25,587 nucleotides of DNA from a virus: positions 1 through 25,587 of the IMG/VR virus record IMGVR_UViG_3300009164_004932. One strand, 5' to 3'. The first letter of the stretch is position 1, and each line of letters starts with the position of its first letter. Positions 23,797 through 25,587 of the stretch are shown here, one piece after another. Under the pieces are notes generated by a model. The model saw nothing but the letters and a program-made list of their open reading frames with translations. It had not been told where the DNA came from and searched no databases. The position numbers were made by a program, and so were the translations under genes.

Positions 23797-25587
23797 TTAT
23801 TCAACTTTTTGAAGGATTGTGGTGACTAAGTTTGCGGTGGTCGTAAATGATCCAGAAACCAGAATGGTGTTGGCATTTACATATGTAACAGTTCTTATGT
23901 CGTCAAATACCACATTGATTGTTTGGTTATTTGCTGTAACATTGATTGTATTTTGTGTCATTAAACTGGAAGCGTTTGTAACATAGGTTACAGTTTCCGT
24001 ATTTCCACTTGAAATGTAAATGGTATCACCATCTTGTATATCGTTAATAAAGGTTGTTGCATTACCCGTAATCACATTTGATGTGGAAGCCACATTTACT
24101 GTACCATTAACTCGTTTAGATAGTGTAGTGAGTATGACCATATCACCAACATTTACTGTATTTGCAAGATTTGGTGATGCTCCTGTAGCAACCATATTAT
24201 TTGAACCACTTCGAATATTAAATGTATTTGCAAGTTCGGTTCTAATAATATTAATTGTGGTCAATGATGTATTTGCTACATCTTCAGTATGAGAATTTAT
24301 TCTATTAACAAATGTTTTGGTTCCTAATGGATGCATAATTTCATTTAATGATTTCTTATATATAGTGTAGTCATTTTCACTTTCAATTTGATATGAAAAA
24401 TTATGGTATTTTGTACCATCTTGTACTTTCTTATCAGAACTAGGTTGACCATCCGTATTTAAATAAATTCCAGGATAACGAATTAGACCATTTTCAAATT
24501 TGGCGGTTGCTTTTGCTTTACCATCACCATAGTATAATACAGAATCAACATTTGCTTTTACTGCATTATCGGATGATGAAATTTGTATTTGATTATTAAG
24601 AGTACCTTTATAATTAAAGATACGCAAAAGACCATTTGAAGGAGTAAACTTTTCAACATATGCCGTAAATGTAGCATTACTACTTGAATTGCCTTGATAG
24701 ATTATTGTATTTGAAACGAATAATTGTCCTGAAGTAACATTAGATACAGTTAGGTCAGCATTTCGTAATGATATAGTTGGAGCGCTAACATAGTCATAAC
24801 CATAACTAGAAATTCTAAGAGTTGATATGGATCCAATTTTTGTTGTGTACAAACTAACATCAACACCTTCACCTAAAATTTCTGTAACAGAAAGGACTGC
24901 GTTTGAACCATTTGCTGTATTGACAGTAATTGTTGGTAAATTTGTTTGTGTGTAACCTTCACCGCCTTTGATCAAAGATCCATTATCATTAAATGTCACA
25001 GTTTTGATGCCATTATTTCCAGCGTGAACTTGTGTAATTGAAGCATTTGCACCATAGCCAGTAGAACCTGTAAACACCAAGTATTCACCAACATTATAAT
25101 TTGCACCACCATTAGTAATTTTAATTCTACCTAAAGCACCAACTTTATTAATTGGCCTTCTAAACATTTTATACACATCTACAGCACCAACATCATTTTC
25201 AAAATTATCACCTTCTAGTGTGATTGTATTTGTTGTTACTGATTGTATATTTCTAATTTCTTCAAATTTATTAGGTGAATTTAAACGTATTGTATCACCA
25301 GCTTCAAAAGAATTTGTTAAATCTTGTGAAGCATCATATATAATTTTTGTTCCTTTTAACAGGGATGTGGATGAAATAATCAAAGAATCATCAATCTCTT
25401 CCAAATAATAACTGTAAAAATTAGCTACAGGTAAAGATTTGTAACCACCACCAGATCCGTCTGTTGTTACATATGAGATTGGAAATAAATTTAATGTTTG
25501 TGTTGTAGTAATAAAACTAATTTGGCAATTTTCAATATTTGCGGTATTTGCTGCACCATCTAATGTTAAACTATAGATTGTTTGAAT
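23797..25587 (-). CDS. Large virion (baseplate) structural protein, N-terminus outside window
   Basis: The frame is open from the stop at 23797 to the window edge at 25587 (596 residues). There is no real start at the internal TTG at 25404, because coding clearly continues upstream with no stop (ending ...VANFYSYYLEEIDDS). The protein is Asn/Thr/Val-rich beta sequence with GGANYNVGEYLVFTGSTGYG and GGEGYTQTNLPTITV modules, a TIIYQG...LLRIFNYKGTL segment paralleling one in gp8, and SLNEIMHPLGTKTF, a His-Pro-x-Gly motif I associate with cyanophage-type structural proteins. Its position immediately before gene 8 corresponds to gene 7 in T4, so a wedge protein at the gp7 position is possible, but I see no specific match to T4 gp7. 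Confidence 0.75.
   Translation of the reverse strand: MQTIYSLTLDGAANTANIENCQISFITTTQTLNLFPISYVTTDGSGGGYKSLPVANFYSYYLEEIDDSLIISSTSLLKGTKIIYDASQDLTNSFEAGDTIRLNSPNKFEEIRNIQSVTTNTITLEGDNFENDVGAVDVYKMFRRPINKVGALGRIKITNGGANYNVGEYLVFTGSTGYGANASITQVHAGNNGIKTVTFNDNGSLIKGGEGYTQTNLPTITVNTANGSNAVLSVTEILGEGVDVSLYTTKIGSISTLRISSYGYDYVSAPTISLRNADLTVSNVTSGQLFVSNTIIYQGNSSSNATFTAYVEKFTPSNGLLRIFNYKGTLNNQIQISSSDNAVKANVDSVLYYGDGKAKATAKFENGLIRYPGIYLNTDGQPSSDKKVQDGTKYHNFSYQIESENDYTIYKKSLNEIMHPLGTKTFVNRINSHTEDVANTSLTTINIIRTELANTFNIRSGSNNMVATGASPNLANTVNVGDMVILTTLSKRVNGTVNVASTSNVITGNATTFINDIQDGDTIYISSGNTETVTYVTNASSLMTQNTINVTANNQTINVVFDDIRTVTYVNANTILVSGSFTTTANLVTTILQKVE

Noticed and set aside
23794-23801. AATAAATA on the minus strand just before gp8, similar to the cyanophage late promoter NATAAATA; a similar octamer lies at 16093-16100
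   Set aside because: It ends 5 bases before the gp8 ATG, so transcription would begin inside the gene. The one at 16093-16100 lies in coding sequence with a leader of about 90 bases. Both may be chance.
25404-25587. Reading the first structural gene as starting at the TTG at 25404
   Set aside because: The same frame stays open to the window edge with the same Thr/Asn-rich composition, so the gene is simply cut by the edge.

Overview
The window looks like a piece of a strictly lytic, T4-type myovirus from an AT-rich, probably marine lineage of the cyanophage/pelagiphage kind. Every supportable gene lies on the minus strand, so transcription runs from base 25587 towards base 1. Genes abut or overlap by 1 to 20 bases almost everywhere, and no stretch above 300 bases lacks a gene. 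I see no tRNA, integrase, IS element or CRISPR array. The virus assignment rests on a recognisable gp8 baseplate wedge protein, a giant baseplate/tail structural protein with the N-terminus typical of DUF4815 proteins, and a long Ala/Asn-repeat tail fibre. The host cannot be named from the sequence.

Right half (about 12860-25587), the virion module, in order of transcription: the C-terminal 596 residues of a large structural protein (upstream part outside the window); gp8; a 2066-residue structural protein; a 75-residue coiled-coil protein; a 1044-residue tail fibre. The first three share inserted Gly/Tyr beta modules, which explains why this gp8 is about 110 residues longer than that of T4.

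Left half (1-12859), an unusual accessory island. In order: a short nucleotide-sugar dehydrogenase; a radical SAM/SPASM enzyme; a 79-residue helical protein; a second radical SAM/SPASM enzyme; a 236-residue tail-type protein; an unknown 205-residue protein; two glycosyltransferase-like proteins; seven more radical SAM enzymes in a row (three of them paralogues); and a GT-A type glycosyltransferase cut by the window edge. That makes nine radical SAM genes in about 11.5 kb. Most carry C-terminal cysteine clusters of the SPASM/Twitch type found in peptide- and protein-modifying enzymes.

The most interesting object is the 236-residue protein encoded at 9035-9745. It carries four perfect six-residue repeats of the form C-x-C-N-x-x directly before an SDERLK motif of the S74 self-cleaving chaperone type. 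Self-cleavage there would leave a mature virion protein ending in an eight-cysteine tail. Two SPASM enzymes are encoded just upstream and seven radical SAM enzymes downstream. The working hypothesis is a phage-encoded post-translational modification system, RiPP-like but acting on a tail protein, possibly combined with glycosylation. This is inference from sequence motifs and gene order; no substrate or chemistry is shown.
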